Below are positions 8,435 through 16,791 of a stretch of 64,000 bases of DNA, in pieces; the first letter of the stretch is position 1, and each line of letters starts with the position of its first letter. Position numbers and translations under genes: made by a program. The stretch lies in the NCBI RefSeq assembly GCF_017876515.1, contig NZ_JAGIOC010000001.1, positions 2,046,001 through 2,110,000 of the forward strand, written 5' to 3'. Source of the stretch: Brachybacterium fresconis. Lineage in GTDB: Bacteria; Actinomycetota; Actinomycetes; Actinomycetales; Dermabacteraceae. A model generated the notes under the pieces. That model was not told where the DNA came from, ran no database searches, and saw only the letters and a list, made by a program, of their open reading frames with translations.

Positions 8435-9514
8435 TCATGAAGGGACGTCCGGCGCGAAGGCCCCTCCCATGGTCACCCGGTAGAGGAACCGGTCGGTGCG
8501 GTACGGGACGCCGAGGAGGCTCCCGGGGGCGTGGCCGAGATGCTCGTGCAGGTACCAGTCGAGATTTGCGAGCACCTTCGCGCGGCGATCTTCGGAAGCG
8601 GTGATGACGTAGCTGCGGGTGCGGGCGAGGTCGATGACGTCCTGCGTGGGCATCGGGTCCTCCCACCGGTGCACGGCCCGGCCGGTGAGCTCCAGCTCGG
8701 CTCCGACGGTGGGCAGGAAGTCCTCGCGGTGGATGTCGCCGGCGTGCATGATCCGGGAGAGCCGGTGCACCCAGGGGATGGTCACATCGAGCATGTTCCA
8801 CACCAGCGCCAGCACGCCGCCCGGCGCCAGCAAGCGCGTGACCTCGGCCGACGCCGCTTGCGCGTCGAACCAGTGCCAGGCCTGGGCGACGGTGATCAGC
8901 TCTGCGGAGTCGGCGGGGAGGCCGGTCGACTCGGCGGGTGCGAGGTGAGTGGTGAGAGTCGGGGCCTCTGCGGTCGAGGGTGTGTGGGTCGGGGCCGCGT
9001 GGGTCGGCGCGCCGACGACCGGGGCCGCGTGGGTCGGGGCCTCTGCGGTCGAGGGTGTGTGGGTCGGGGCCGCGTGGGTCGGCGCGCCGGCGACCGTGGC
9101 CGCGTGGGTCGGGGGGCCGGTGGCCGGAGCCCCGTCGGTCGAGGCAGAGTGCTCGCCGTCCGGTGCCGACGGGACGCGGCGCAGGGCGGTCTCGAGCATG
9201 GCGGCGCTGGTGTCCACCGCCGTGACGTCGAGGCCGCGGCCTGCGAGCGCCCAGGACAGCTTCCCGGTGCCGGCCCCGAGATCGATCGCGCGCGCCGCAC
9301 CCCCGTCAGGTCCCGATGGCACCTGCTCGAGGATCGCGTCGATCACGTCATCGGGGTAGCCGGGACGCAGGCGGTCGTAGTCCTGGCCCTGCTCTTGGAA
9401 GGCATCGGCGAGCGCACCCTTGCGTGCGGCGCTGGCGAAGCGGGGTTCCGCGCGCGAGGAGATCGGGGGCACGGGAGGATGCAGGGGGTCATGGGAGGTC
9501 GACGGCTCGGGCAC
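8435..9514 (-). CDS. Class I SAM-dependent methyltransferase with repeat insertion
   Basis: Methyltransferase of 359 aa from GTG 9514, which lies six bases behind the -10 box TACGAT (9521-9526) and so is probably a leaderless start; in-frame ATGs further upstream would lengthen it. The Rossmann motif is AIDLGAGTGKLSWAL, followed by VTAVDTSAAMLE; motif IV-like ADSAELITVAQAWHW and the LALVWNMLD strand follow. Resembles the YcgJ/Tam-like group that begins AFQEQGQDYDRLRPGYP. Between the second strand and motif IV there is a Pro/Thr/Ala-rich insertion of roughly 60 residues built from a 75-bp DNA duplication. Substrate unknown. Confidence 0.85.
   Translation of the reverse strand: MPEPSTSHDPLHPPVPPISSRAEPRFASAARKGALADAFQEQGQDYDRLRPGYPDDVIDAILEQVPSGPDGGAARAIDLGAGTGKLSWALAGRGLDVTAVDTSAAMLETALRRVPSAPDGEHSASTDGAPATGPPTHAATVAGAPTHAAPTHTPSTAEAPTHAAPVVGAPTHAAPTHTPSTAEAPTLTTHLAPAESTGLPADSAELITVAQAWHWFDAQAASAEVTRLLAPGGVLALVWNMLDVTIPWVHRLSRIMHAGDIHREDFLPTVGAELELTGRAVHRWEDPMPTQDVIDLARTRSYVITASEDRRAKVLANLDWYLHEHLGHAPGSLLGVPYRTDRFLYRVTMGGAFAPDVPS
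8958..9107 (-). repeat. 75-bp tandem duplication inside the methyltransferase gene
   Basis: Units 8958-9032 and 9033-9107 are almost identical; shorter fragments of the same unit continue to about 9140. The period of 75 bp keeps the frame and codes for 25 residues including APTHAAPTHTPSTAEAPTH. Confidence 0.85.
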
Positions 9515-9564
9515 GGAAGAATCGTAGGCCCCGACCACCGGCATCAGCACGTCGCCCCCGGCCG

Positions 9565-10038
9565 TCAGTAGGTGGGCACCGGCACCTCAGTGGCGAGCAG
9601 CATCGCGAGCGTCGCGAGCAGGATCGCCGCACCGGGCAGGAGCAGCACCAGGGCGCGAGCACCGCGTCGGCGCATGAGTCCCCACCCGCCGAGCACGAGC
9701 CCGGCGAGAGCCAGGAGGAACGCGAAGCCGGAGACGGCGGTGAACGCCAAGGTGGGCGTGTTCCAGTCGTAGTGCTCCGTGGCCTCCGTGGCCCCCTCCG
9801 GCGGCGGCAGATAATAGGTGACGCGCGCGGTCAGAAGGATGAGCGCGGTGAGCAGGGCCGACCATGCGGCGCCCACCACGCCGAGCAGCACAGCCGCGAC
9901 AGCGATCGACGTGCGTGCGCCGCCGTGCCCGGTCCGCGCGTCCCCGGCTCCGGCTCCCGCCCCGGCCCCGGCTCCGGCTCCCACCCCGGCTCCGGCTCCC
10001 GCTCCGGCTCCCGTCCCCGGCGCGTCCATGGGGTTCAC
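9565..10038 (-). CDS. Small membrane protein with Gly-Ala repeat N-terminus
   Basis: Product of 157 aa with about three hydrophobic segments (SIAVAAVLLGVVGAAW, LAFTAVSGFAFLLALAGLVL, ALVLLLPGAAILLATLAMLL) and an N-terminal run of Gly-Ala dipeptides encoded by a GGCTCC hexamer repeat (about 9945-10018). The GTG start overlaps the stop of the upstream ABC gene (GTGA, 10035-10038); ATG 10029 is an alternative. It closes the DUF456-ABC-ABC operon. No family recognised; the coupling suggests a role tied to the exporter. Confidence 0.6.
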   Translation of the reverse strand: MNPMDAPGTGAGAGAGAGVGAGAGAGAGAGAGDARTGHGGARTSIAVAAVLLGVVGAAWSALLTALILLTARVTYYLPPPEGATEATEHYDWNTPTLAFTAVSGFAFLLALAGLVLGGWGLMRRRGARALVLLLPGAAILLATLAMLLATEVPVPTY

Positions 10039-11915
10039 CGCGAGGCCCGATGGGCTACCCAGGACCGGTGCAGCCCCGCGTAGATGCCGCCGTCGAGCTC
10101 GACCAGCTCGTCGTGGGTGCCGTGCTCGACCAGGTCGCCGTGGTCGAGCACCATGATGCGGTCCGCGCGCTCGGCGGTGGAGAGCCGGTGGGCGATGGTG
10201 ATGGTGGTGCGGCCGCGGGCGAGGCCGTCGATGGCCTGTTGGAGCCGCACGTCGGCCGCGGGGTCCACGGCGCTGGTGGCCTCGTCGAGCACGATCACAT
10301 CAGGGTCGGCGAGGTAGGCGCGGGCCAGCGCGACCAGCTGCCGCTCCCCCGCGCTGAGCGACTCGCCGCGCTGGCCGACAGGGGTGTCCAGACCCTCGGG
10401 CAGCTCGTCGGCCCAGGTGCCGAGCCCCAGCTCGTCCAGTGCCCGACGCATGTCTGCGGTCGTCGCGTCCGGCTTGCCGTAGACGAGGTTGCCGGCGACG
10501 GAGGTGTCGAAGAGGAAGCCTTCCTGCGGCACCATGATCACCCGCGAGCGCAGGGACGAGTACGGGATCAGGTGCAGCGGGATCCCGCCGATGAGCACCT
10601 CGCCGCCGGCGGGGTCCATCATGCGGGTCAGCAGCTTGGCGAAGGTGGTCTTGCCGCTGCCGGTCTCCCCCACGATCGCGATGCGACTGCGCGCGGGAAG
10701 GTCGACGCTGATGCCGTGCAAGACCTCGGGCCCGGTCGGGTAGGAGTAGCGCAGATCGCGGATCTCGATGTCCAGCAGACCGTCCGGCAGCGCTCGCGCA
10801 CCGGGTACGGGCGCCGAGCGGATCCCGGTCCGGGGGTCGAGGGCGCCGCCGGGATCGGCGACGTCGGCCGGGGTGTCGAGCACGCCGAGCACGCGGCGCC
10901 AGCCCGCCACCGCGTTCTGGGCCTGCATCAGCATCTCGATGCCCATCCGCACGGGCTGGCTGAACAGGGAGACCAGGAAGACGAAGGCGATCACGCCGCC
11001 GGCGGTGAGGTCCGCCCCGGGCAGGGAGATCCCCAGCGTTCGGGTGCCCAGCAGGATTCCCATCACGACCACGACGGCGGTGGCCAGACCGTCGGCCGTC
11101 TCCGAGAGGAAGAAGGAGACCGACTGTGGTTTCAGCACGGAGAACTGGGCGTTGCGCACGTCGCGGACGCGGTCGGTCTGGGTGCGACGGGTGCGGGACT
11201 CGATGCCGTAGGCGCGCACGGTGGCGGAGCCGACCAGGGCCTCCGAGACGGCGCCGAGCATGCGGCCCACCTCGGCGCGCACCTGCTGGAAGCGCACCCG
11301 GATCCGACGCTGCAGCGTGCCCATGATCAGCAGGATCGGCAAGTAGCAGATCCACACGACGACCGCCAGCGGCCAGGAGTAGAAGACCATCACGGCGGTG
11401 GCGAGGACGAGCTGCATGCTCATCACCACCAGCATGATGCCGCCGAAGCTCATGAACTGGCTGACGGTGTCGACGTCGCTGGTCACACGGGATACGAGGG
11501 CGCCGCGCTGTTCGGTGCCCTGGGTGAGCAGGGACAGGTCGTGGATGTGGCGGAAGGCGCGCTTGCGCAGGGTGGCCAGCGACGTCTCGGCCAGGCGGAA
11601 CAGTCGCCGGTTCATGACGATGTTGCACACCGCGGTGGCGAGCAGGACGAACGCGGCCAGGCCTGCGGCACCGGCGACGAAGGCGACGTCCGGCCTCTCC
11701 GGGGCGATGATGCCGCGGTCGAGGATGGCCTGCACGGCGATCGGCACCACGACCTTGCCGGCGGTGGCGATGACGGCGAGCAGGATCGTGATCCATAGAC
11801 CTCGCAGGGCATCGGGGGTCAGCGCGAGCCCGCGGCGGACGGTGTGCAGGGCCGATTCGTCGGTGGTGGTCTCGCTGCCCAGGCGCGAGGAGTCGCGGGT
11901 GGCGGCGGCGGTCAT
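10035..11915 (-). CDS. ABC exporter half-transporter, canonical site (second pair)
   Basis: Half-transporter of 626 aa: six membrane segments, then an ATPase domain with Walker A GETGSGKTT near residue 412, signature LSAGERQ near 518, Walker B VIVLDEATSAVD near 543 and H-loop AHRLST. The catalytic Glu and His are intact while the signature is the variant LSAGE. Its ATG overlaps the stop of the upstream partner (ATGA, 11912-11915), and the partner has the opposite set of defects, so the two are expected to form one asymmetric exporter. Substrate unknown. Confidence 0.92.
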   Translation of the reverse strand: MTAAATRDSSRLGSETTTDESALHTVRRGLALTPDALRGLWITILLAVIATAGKVVVPIAVQAILDRGIIAPERPDVAFVAGAAGLAAFVLLATAVCNIVMNRRLFRLAETSLATLRKRAFRHIHDLSLLTQGTEQRGALVSRVTSDVDTVSQFMSFGGIMLVVMSMQLVLATAVMVFYSWPLAVVVWICYLPILLIMGTLQRRIRVRFQQVRAEVGRMLGAVSEALVGSATVRAYGIESRTRRTQTDRVRDVRNAQFSVLKPQSVSFFLSETADGLATAVVVVMGILLGTRTLGISLPGADLTAGGVIAFVFLVSLFSQPVRMGIEMLMQAQNAVAGWRRVLGVLDTPADVADPGGALDPRTGIRSAPVPGARALPDGLLDIEIRDLRYSYPTGPEVLHGISVDLPARSRIAIVGETGSGKTTFAKLLTRMMDPAGGEVLIGGIPLHLIPYSSLRSRVIMVPQEGFLFDTSVAGNLVYGKPDATTADMRRALDELGLGTWADELPEGLDTPVGQRGESLSAGERQLVALARAYLADPDVIVLDEATSAVDPAADVRLQQAIDGLARGRTTITIAHRLSTAERADRIMVLDHGDLVEHGTHDELVELDGGIYAGLHRSWVAHRASR

Positions 11916-14197
11916 CGGTCCTCCTCCCGGTCGTGGTCGGCGCGGTCGCGGCGGTGGTCGGCGCGGTCGTGGGGCCGATCATCCTCGGCCCAGCCGTCCT
12001 CGCACCCCTCGGCCGCGGCGGTGTCGTCCTCGTGGCGGAAGCGGCTGGTGCCGTGGCGCTCGACGGCGTCGGCGACGGTGCGAGCGCGTTCGGCCGGTAC
12101 GGCGACCGACGGATCGGGGCCGTCGCTGGGTGGCGGGCCCGAGGACTCCAGCAGGTTGTGGCTGATCGCGGCCTCGTCGTAGGCGTCGACCAGCGAGCGG
12201 TAGCCCTCATGGCGTCCGCGCAGCTCCTCGTGAGTGCCGGCGCCGGCGACGCGACCGTGGTCGAGGAAGACGACCTGGTCGGCCAGGGAGATGGTGGATT
12301 TGCGGTAAGCGATCAGCAGCAGCGTCGAGGAGGTCATCTCGCGGCGGATCCCGTCGAGGATCGCCAGCTCCACGCTGGGGTCGCAGGCGCTGGTGGCGTC
12401 GTCGAGGATCAGCAGCCGGGGCCGACGGGCCAGCGCCCGGGCCAGGGCGATGCGCTGACGCTGCCCGCCGGAGAGGGAGCCGCCGCGCTCGCCCAGCTCG
12501 GTGTCCAGTCCCTCGGGCAGGGCGTCGACGAAAGCCTCGGCCTGGGCGATGCGCAGCGCCCAGCGCACCGTCTCCTCGTCGATGTCGTCGCCGAGGGTGA
12601 CGTTCCAGCGCACCGTCTCGTCGAACACGAAGGCCTGCTGCAGCACCAGGGCGACGTCGGCGGTCAGCGCGTCGGCCGTGAGAGACCGCAGGTCCGCGCC
12701 GTCCAGGCGCACGGCGCCGGAGGCGGGATGGACGAGTCCGGCCGTGAGCAGGGCGAGCGTGGACTTCCCGGAGCCGGTGGCGCCGACGACGGCGAGCACG
12801 CGGGTGCCGGCCGTGGGGTCGGCGCGCAGGCTGACCTCGCTCAGCGACTCGGAGGTGCGCACGTGGTCCCCAGCGCCCGTGCCCTGGCCGAGGATGACCT
12901 GGGCGGGGTCGTCGCGGTAGACGAAGGTGACCTCGTCCAGGGTGAGCACGCCCGGTCCCTCGGGCAGCGGGTCGGGACCGTAGGTGCGCTCTTCGGTGAC
13001 GTCGAGGATCTGCTGGACGCGGCCGCCGCCGACCACGGTGCGGGAGAGGTCACCGAGCACCCAGCCGAAGGAGCGGATCGGCAGCGCCATCAGGGTGAAC
13101 AGGTAGGACACCTCGACCAGCTGCCCGGTGGTCAGGTGCCCGTCGCCGATGCGCCAGGCACCGAGCACCGCGACGGCGAGGATGCCGAGGTTGGGCAGGG
13201 CGTCGATCAGCGGGTCGAACCAGCCGCGCACGTAGCCGAAGCGGATGCCGGCCTCGCGCAGGTCGTCGGCCGCGCGGTCGAACCGCTTCTCCTCGACGTC
13301 CTCGCGGCCCAGGGACTTGACGACGTTGGCGCCGTCGAAGGACTCGTGGGCGATCTCGGCGACCTCGGCGCGCAGCTGCTGGGAGCGCACGGCGATCGGG
13401 GTCGCGAACCGCTGCAGCAGCACGTTGAGGATGATCAGCAGCACGATCAGCGCGAGCATGACCAACAGGATCACCGGATCGATGCGGGCCACGACCACCG
13501 TGGCGTACACCAGCATCACGATCGTGGACAGCGCGAAGGGGAACGGCGCCATCGCGAAGAAGGTGGCCTCGACGTCGGCGTAGACCGAGCTCAGCAGCGT
13601 GCCGGTGGACTGGCGGCGGTGCCACAGCAGCGGCACCTTGGCGTACACCGCGGCGAGGCGTTCGCGATACAGGCCGAACAGCTCGAACTGGGCGGCGGCG
13701 GCGAACACGCGGCGGGCCATCACGCTGACGGCGCGGGCCACGGCGATGCCGAGGATGGCCAGGCCGCCGGCGAGGACCAGGCCCAGCTCCGGGGTGCCGC
13801 TGGCGAAGGAGGGCACGATGACGTCCTCGGTGACGCGGCCGATGATCGAGGAGGTCGCGATCTGCAGCAGCGCGAAGCCCGTGGCGCCGACCACCGCCAG
13901 GATGAACCAGACCTTCTGCTCGGCAGCGCCTCTGAGCAGGCGCTTCAGGCCGGGAATCAGCACCGCGGGATGCTGGCGGTCCAGGTTGGAGAGGGGGCGC
14001 TCGGGGGCGGCCGACGGGGACGGGGACGGTGTGCTGGGGGCCGACGGGTCGGCCGTCGTGGTGGCGGTGGTCGCTCCGGTCCGGGCGGCGGCGGTGGTCG
14101 CGCCGGCGGCGGTGGTCCCGTCGGCGGCGTTGGTCCCGTCGGCGGCGGTGGTCGCGTCGGTGCGGGGGCTGCCGGGGCGCGGGTCCGGGGCGGTCAT
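11912..14197 (-). CDS. ABC exporter half-transporter, degenerate site (second pair)
   Basis: Product of 761 aa. The start is ATG 14197, overlapping the stop of the DUF456 gene (ATGA); the open frame upstream of it is antisense or out-of-frame noise. An Ala/Thr-rich N-tail of about 70 residues is followed by six membrane segments and an ATPase domain: Walker A GATGSGKST near 467, a good LSGGQRQR near 573, Walker B LLILDDATSACD with Asp for Glu, and the H-loop IAYRKST with Tyr for His. The C-terminal 80 residues are charged and His/Asp/Arg-rich, unlike most exporters. Partner of the 10035-11915 product. Confidence 0.9.
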   Translation of the reverse strand: MTAPDPRPGSPRTDATTAADGTNAADGTTAAGATTAAARTGATTATTTADPSAPSTPSPSPSAAPERPLSNLDRQHPAVLIPGLKRLLRGAAEQKVWFILAVVGATGFALLQIATSSIIGRVTEDVIVPSFASGTPELGLVLAGGLAILGIAVARAVSVMARRVFAAAAQFELFGLYRERLAAVYAKVPLLWHRRQSTGTLLSSVYADVEATFFAMAPFPFALSTIVMLVYATVVVARIDPVILLVMLALIVLLIILNVLLQRFATPIAVRSQQLRAEVAEIAHESFDGANVVKSLGREDVEEKRFDRAADDLREAGIRFGYVRGWFDPLIDALPNLGILAVAVLGAWRIGDGHLTTGQLVEVSYLFTLMALPIRSFGWVLGDLSRTVVGGGRVQQILDVTEERTYGPDPLPEGPGVLTLDEVTFVYRDDPAQVILGQGTGAGDHVRTSESLSEVSLRADPTAGTRVLAVVGATGSGKSTLALLTAGLVHPASGAVRLDGADLRSLTADALTADVALVLQQAFVFDETVRWNVTLGDDIDEETVRWALRIAQAEAFVDALPEGLDTELGERGGSLSGGQRQRIALARALARRPRLLILDDATSACDPSVELAILDGIRREMTSSTLLLIAYRKSTISLADQVVFLDHGRVAGAGTHEELRGRHEGYRSLVDAYDEAAISHNLLESSGPPPSDGPDPSVAVPAERARTVADAVERHGTSRFRHEDDTAAAEGCEDGWAEDDRPHDRADHRRDRADHDREEDR

Positions 14198-14703
14198 GCC
14201 GTGACGAAGTGGGCGACGACGGCGACCGCGAACACGATCGTGGACAGCATGGCCAGGGAGAACTCGATCAGGATTCCCAGGCCCAGCGCCTTCATGGCGA
14301 TCCAGGCGGAGCTCATGCCCTTCCTCCAGTCCTTCTGCCGCAGCGCCTCGGCGATGTACAGCCCGATGACGAACCCGATCGGCAGGCCCAGGAACGGAAT
14401 GACGAAGATCCCGACGATGCCGCTGGCGATCCCGACGTAGATCGGCCACATCGGCACCTCGGCGCGGTGCAGGGTGCGCCCGGTGAGGACGTAGCTCGTG
14501 GTCATGCCGATCGCGCCGAGGACCAGGATGATCCCGAACGCCACCCAGGAGGTCCAGCCGCCGATGATGATCGCCCAGATCAGCGTGGCGATGACCAGGG
14601 TGATGGTGCCGGGCAGCACGGGCACGATGATCCCGACGAGGCCGACGATGTACGCCAGACCGACCAGCACGGTCACGATGATCTGGACGGTGAGGGAGTC
14701 CAC
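14194..14703 (-). CDS. DUF456 family membrane protein
   Basis: Small membrane protein (169 aa) with the DUF456 pattern: VGLVGIIVPVLPGTITLVIA near the N-terminus and a Gly-rich GIVGIFVIPFLGLPIGFVIG segment. GTG start with GGAGG just upstream. First gene of a four-gene operon in which every junction overlaps by four bases. The molecular function of DUF456 is unknown. Confidence 0.85.
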   Translation of the reverse strand: MDSLTVQIIVTVLVGLAYIVGLVGIIVPVLPGTITLVIATLIWAIIIGGWTSWVAFGIILVLGAIGMTTSYVLTGRTLHRAEVPMWPIYVGIASGIVGIFVIPFLGLPIGFVIGLYIAEALRQKDWRKGMSSAWIAMKALGLGILIEFSLAMLSTIVFAVAVVAHFVTA

Positions 14704-14878
14704 GGGTCCTCCGGGAAAAGCAGGGATGATGGCGGCGCCGCATCGCGTGATCGTTCACGACGACGGCGCAGAACGACGGCGACAGCCCGGGGCAGGGCCT
14801 CGTCCATCCTATCGGGGCCCACCGACGCGCGGTGAAGCGCTCAAGGAGTTGTGATGGGGAGCCGCCTGCTCCCGGGGA

Positions 14879-15205
14879 TCAGATCAGATTCACCAGAGCG
14901 ACGAAGGTGAGAGTGCCCAGGCCCACGCTGACCAGGGTGCGGCGGCCGCCCAGCAGATGGGCCGCGATCGTCACGGCGGTCGCCGCGACCGCGGGAACGA
15001 TCCGGTCGGGCTCGGCGTCGATCGAGGTGCGCAGGGTCGAGACGGTGAGGATCGCGAGGATCCCCACCGGCATCCACACGGCCATCATGCCGACGAACCG
15101 GGAGTCCCGCAGGGGGCCGAGGATCACGAAGGGCACGGCACGCAGCGCGAAGGTGATGCCCAGTCCGATGACCATCACGGCCAGGAAGTACGAGGGCTCA
15201 GGCAT
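14879..15205 (-). CDS. azlD: AzlD-type branched-chain amino-acid exporter small subunit
   Basis: Protein of 108 aa with about four hydrophobic segments and the AzlD family pattern TFALRAVPFVIL and DRIVPAVAATAV. AzlD works with AzlC as a two-component exporter (branched-chain amino acids and analogues in the characterised cases). Its start overlaps the end of azlC by eight bases, so it is coupled to it. The divergent Lrp gene fits amino-acid-responsive control. Confidence 0.88.
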   Translation of the reverse strand: MPEPSYFLAVMVIGLGITFALRAVPFVILGPLRDSRFVGMMAVWMPVGILAILTVSTLRTSIDAEPDRIVPAVAATAVTIAAHLLGGRRTLVSVGLGTLTFVALVNLI

Positions 15206-16226
15206 TGCCGCCTCCGGCGGTGCTGTCTGCGGGATTGCTCTCTGCAGTACTGCCGTCTCCGGCCGTGCTGTCTCCGGCCGCGCTGTCTCCGGCCGCGCTG
15301 TCCCCGGCAGGGGCCGGCGCCGTCCGCGCGGTGAGCAGGCAGCGGAGCACGAGCAGGGCCACGAACCCGATCAGGCCGACGAACAGCGCCGAGTCCGGGA
15401 CCAGCACCAGGGCGAGGCCGAGCGACAAACCGGCCAGCACCAGGGAGGGGACCTCGCGGCGGGACCGGCAGGCATCGAGGGTGAGGGTGATGAACAGGGC
15501 GCACAGCGCGAACTCGAGGCCCTCGATCCGGGTGGGAAGCACCGAGGCGATGGCGACGCCGACGAGACCGCCTCCCACCCAGTAGCTCTGGAAGGCCAGC
15601 TGTATCGCAACCAGGCGCGCCCCGCTCCAGGTGCCGGGGCGGGCGGCCGCGACGGCGTAGGCCTCGTCGATCAGGGCATAGACCGAGTAGAGCCGCGCCA
15701 GCGGATGGCGCACCACCCGCAGCGGGAAGGAGAAGGCGTAGAAGACGTGCCGGAAGTTCACCAGCACCGCGGTCAGGGCGATGGTCGCCAGCGGCGTCCC
15801 GACCGCCATCAGGCCCACCAGCAGCAGCTCCACGGAACCGGAGAACAAGAAGATCGACAGTCCTGGGGCGACCCACCACGGCAGACCGGTCTGGACCACG
15901 AGCAGCCCGAACGCGATGCCGATGGGGAACATGCCCAGGCCCGCCGCGAAGGAGAGGCGGATGCCGGTGGCGATCTCCTGGCGCCGCGTCGGGGCGCCCG
16001 GGGCGCCGTCGACTCCGGACGCCAGGTCAACCGACGCGGGGTCCGTCGCACCGACACCGGGCATCACGCCGACCCCCACGGCGTCCGTCGCGCCGACGCC
16101 GGGAATCACGTCGCCCGCCGCGGCATCCGTCGCACCGACGCCGGGCACCTCGTCGACCTCCGGAGCGTCCGCCGGGCACAGGTAGGCGGCGACTCCGGGG
16201 CGACTCGCGAGGCTCAGATCCGTCAT
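15198..16226 (-). CDS. azlC: AzlC-type branched-chain amino-acid exporter large subunit
   Basis: Product of 342 aa from ATG 16226, supported by an AATGAT -10 box six bases upstream (leaderless). The family core starts at RQEIATGIRLSFAAGLGMFPIG and includes VNFRHVFYAFSFPL and the DEAYAV region, over seven or eight membrane segments. The N-terminus carries an unusual cytoplasmic extension with three 14-residue repeats around PGVGATD, and the C-terminus an Ala/Gly/Asp repeat tail. Together with AzlD it should export branched-chain amino acids or related compounds. Confidence 0.88.
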   Translation of the reverse strand: MTDLSLASRPGVAAYLCPADAPEVDEVPGVGATDAAAGDVIPGVGATDAVGVGVMPGVGATDPASVDLASGVDGAPGAPTRRQEIATGIRLSFAAGLGMFPIGIAFGLLVVQTGLPWWVAPGLSIFLFSGSVELLLVGLMAVGTPLATIALTAVLVNFRHVFYAFSFPLRVVRHPLARLYSVYALIDEAYAVAAARPGTWSGARLVAIQLAFQSYWVGGGLVGVAIASVLPTRIEGLEFALCALFITLTLDACRSRREVPSLVLAGLSLGLALVLVPDSALFVGLIGFVALLVLRCLLTARTAPAPAGDSAAGDSAAGDSTAGDGSTAESNPADSTAGGGNA

Positions 16227-16299
16227 GCTGCAATCATTCCAGGGTGCCGGGTGCACTGGGTTGCGAGATGGCGGGGTACGGGCGGCTACGATGCAACAT
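16227..16299. promoter_or_regulatory. Divergent promoter region azlC / lrp
   Basis: AATGAT (16233-16238, minus) serves azlC and TACGAT (16287-16292, plus) serves the Lrp gene; each lies six or seven bases from the start codon, so both transcripts look leaderless. A divergent exporter and Lrp gene sharing a 73-bp spacer is the usual arrangement for Lrp-controlled AzlCD. I see no clear Lrp box. Confidence 0.55.
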
Positions 16300-16791
16300 A
16301 TGAGCCTTGATGACATCGATCGCGCAATCATTGATCACCTGCGCGCGGATGGACGCCTGTCGAACGTCGCCCTGGCCGAGAAGGTGCACCTCACGCCGGG
16401 CCCGTGCCTGCGTCGGGTGCAGCGCCTGGAGGCCGACGGGGTGATCCTCGGCTACTCCGCCCAGGTGGACCCCGCCGCGCTGCATCAGGCCTTCGAGGTG
16501 ATCCTGGATGTCGAGCTGACCGCCTACGACCGCGGCACCGTCGAGCACTTCGAGACGACGGTCGCTGCCTTCGAGGAGGTCGTCGAGCTGTACCGGCTGT
16601 TCGGCGCCCCCGACTACTTCGTGCGGGTGGCCGTGAGCGACCTCGAGGCCTACGAGCACTTCCTCACCGAGCAGATCATCACGATCGCCGGGGTCGCCAA
16701 GATCTCCTCGCGCTTCGCGATGAAGGTGCTCAAGAGTCAGCTGCCGGCTCGTGCACGTGCGTCCTCCGATCCACCATCTCGGCGCCGCTGA
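16300..16791 (+). CDS. Lrp/AsnC family transcriptional regulator
   Basis: Regulator of 163 aa from ATG 16300, preferred over ATG 16291 because the -10 box TACGAT overlaps the latter. N-terminal helix-turn-helix (LSNVALAEKVHLTPGPCLRRVQRLE, given here in parts: recognition helix TPGPCLRRVQRLEADG), then the RAM effector domain with GAPDYFVRVAV and DLEAYEHFL. Probably senses an amino acid and controls the divergent azlCD genes. The 3' end overlaps the convergent VanZ/RDD gene by about 60 bases. Confidence 0.9.
   Translation: MSLDDIDRAIIDHLRADGRLSNVALAEKVHLTPGPCLRRVQRLEADGVILGYSAQVDPAALHQAFEVILDVELTAYDRGTVEHFETTVAAFEEVVELYRLFGAPDYFVRVAVSDLEAYEHFLTEQIITIAGVAKISSRFAMKVLKSQLPARARASSDPPSRRR

Noticed and set aside
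8161..8440. Plus-strand frame reading TVAYMAFQYP repeats
   Set aside because: The repeats come from the 30-bp duplicated hairpin arm; no RBS, no conserved protein features, and both adjoining genes converge here.
14198..14758. N-terminal extension of the 11912 ABC gene to 948 residues
   Set aside because: The extension runs through the DUF456 gene in another frame and is His/Arg-rich; ATG 14197 with the ATGA overlap is the natural start.
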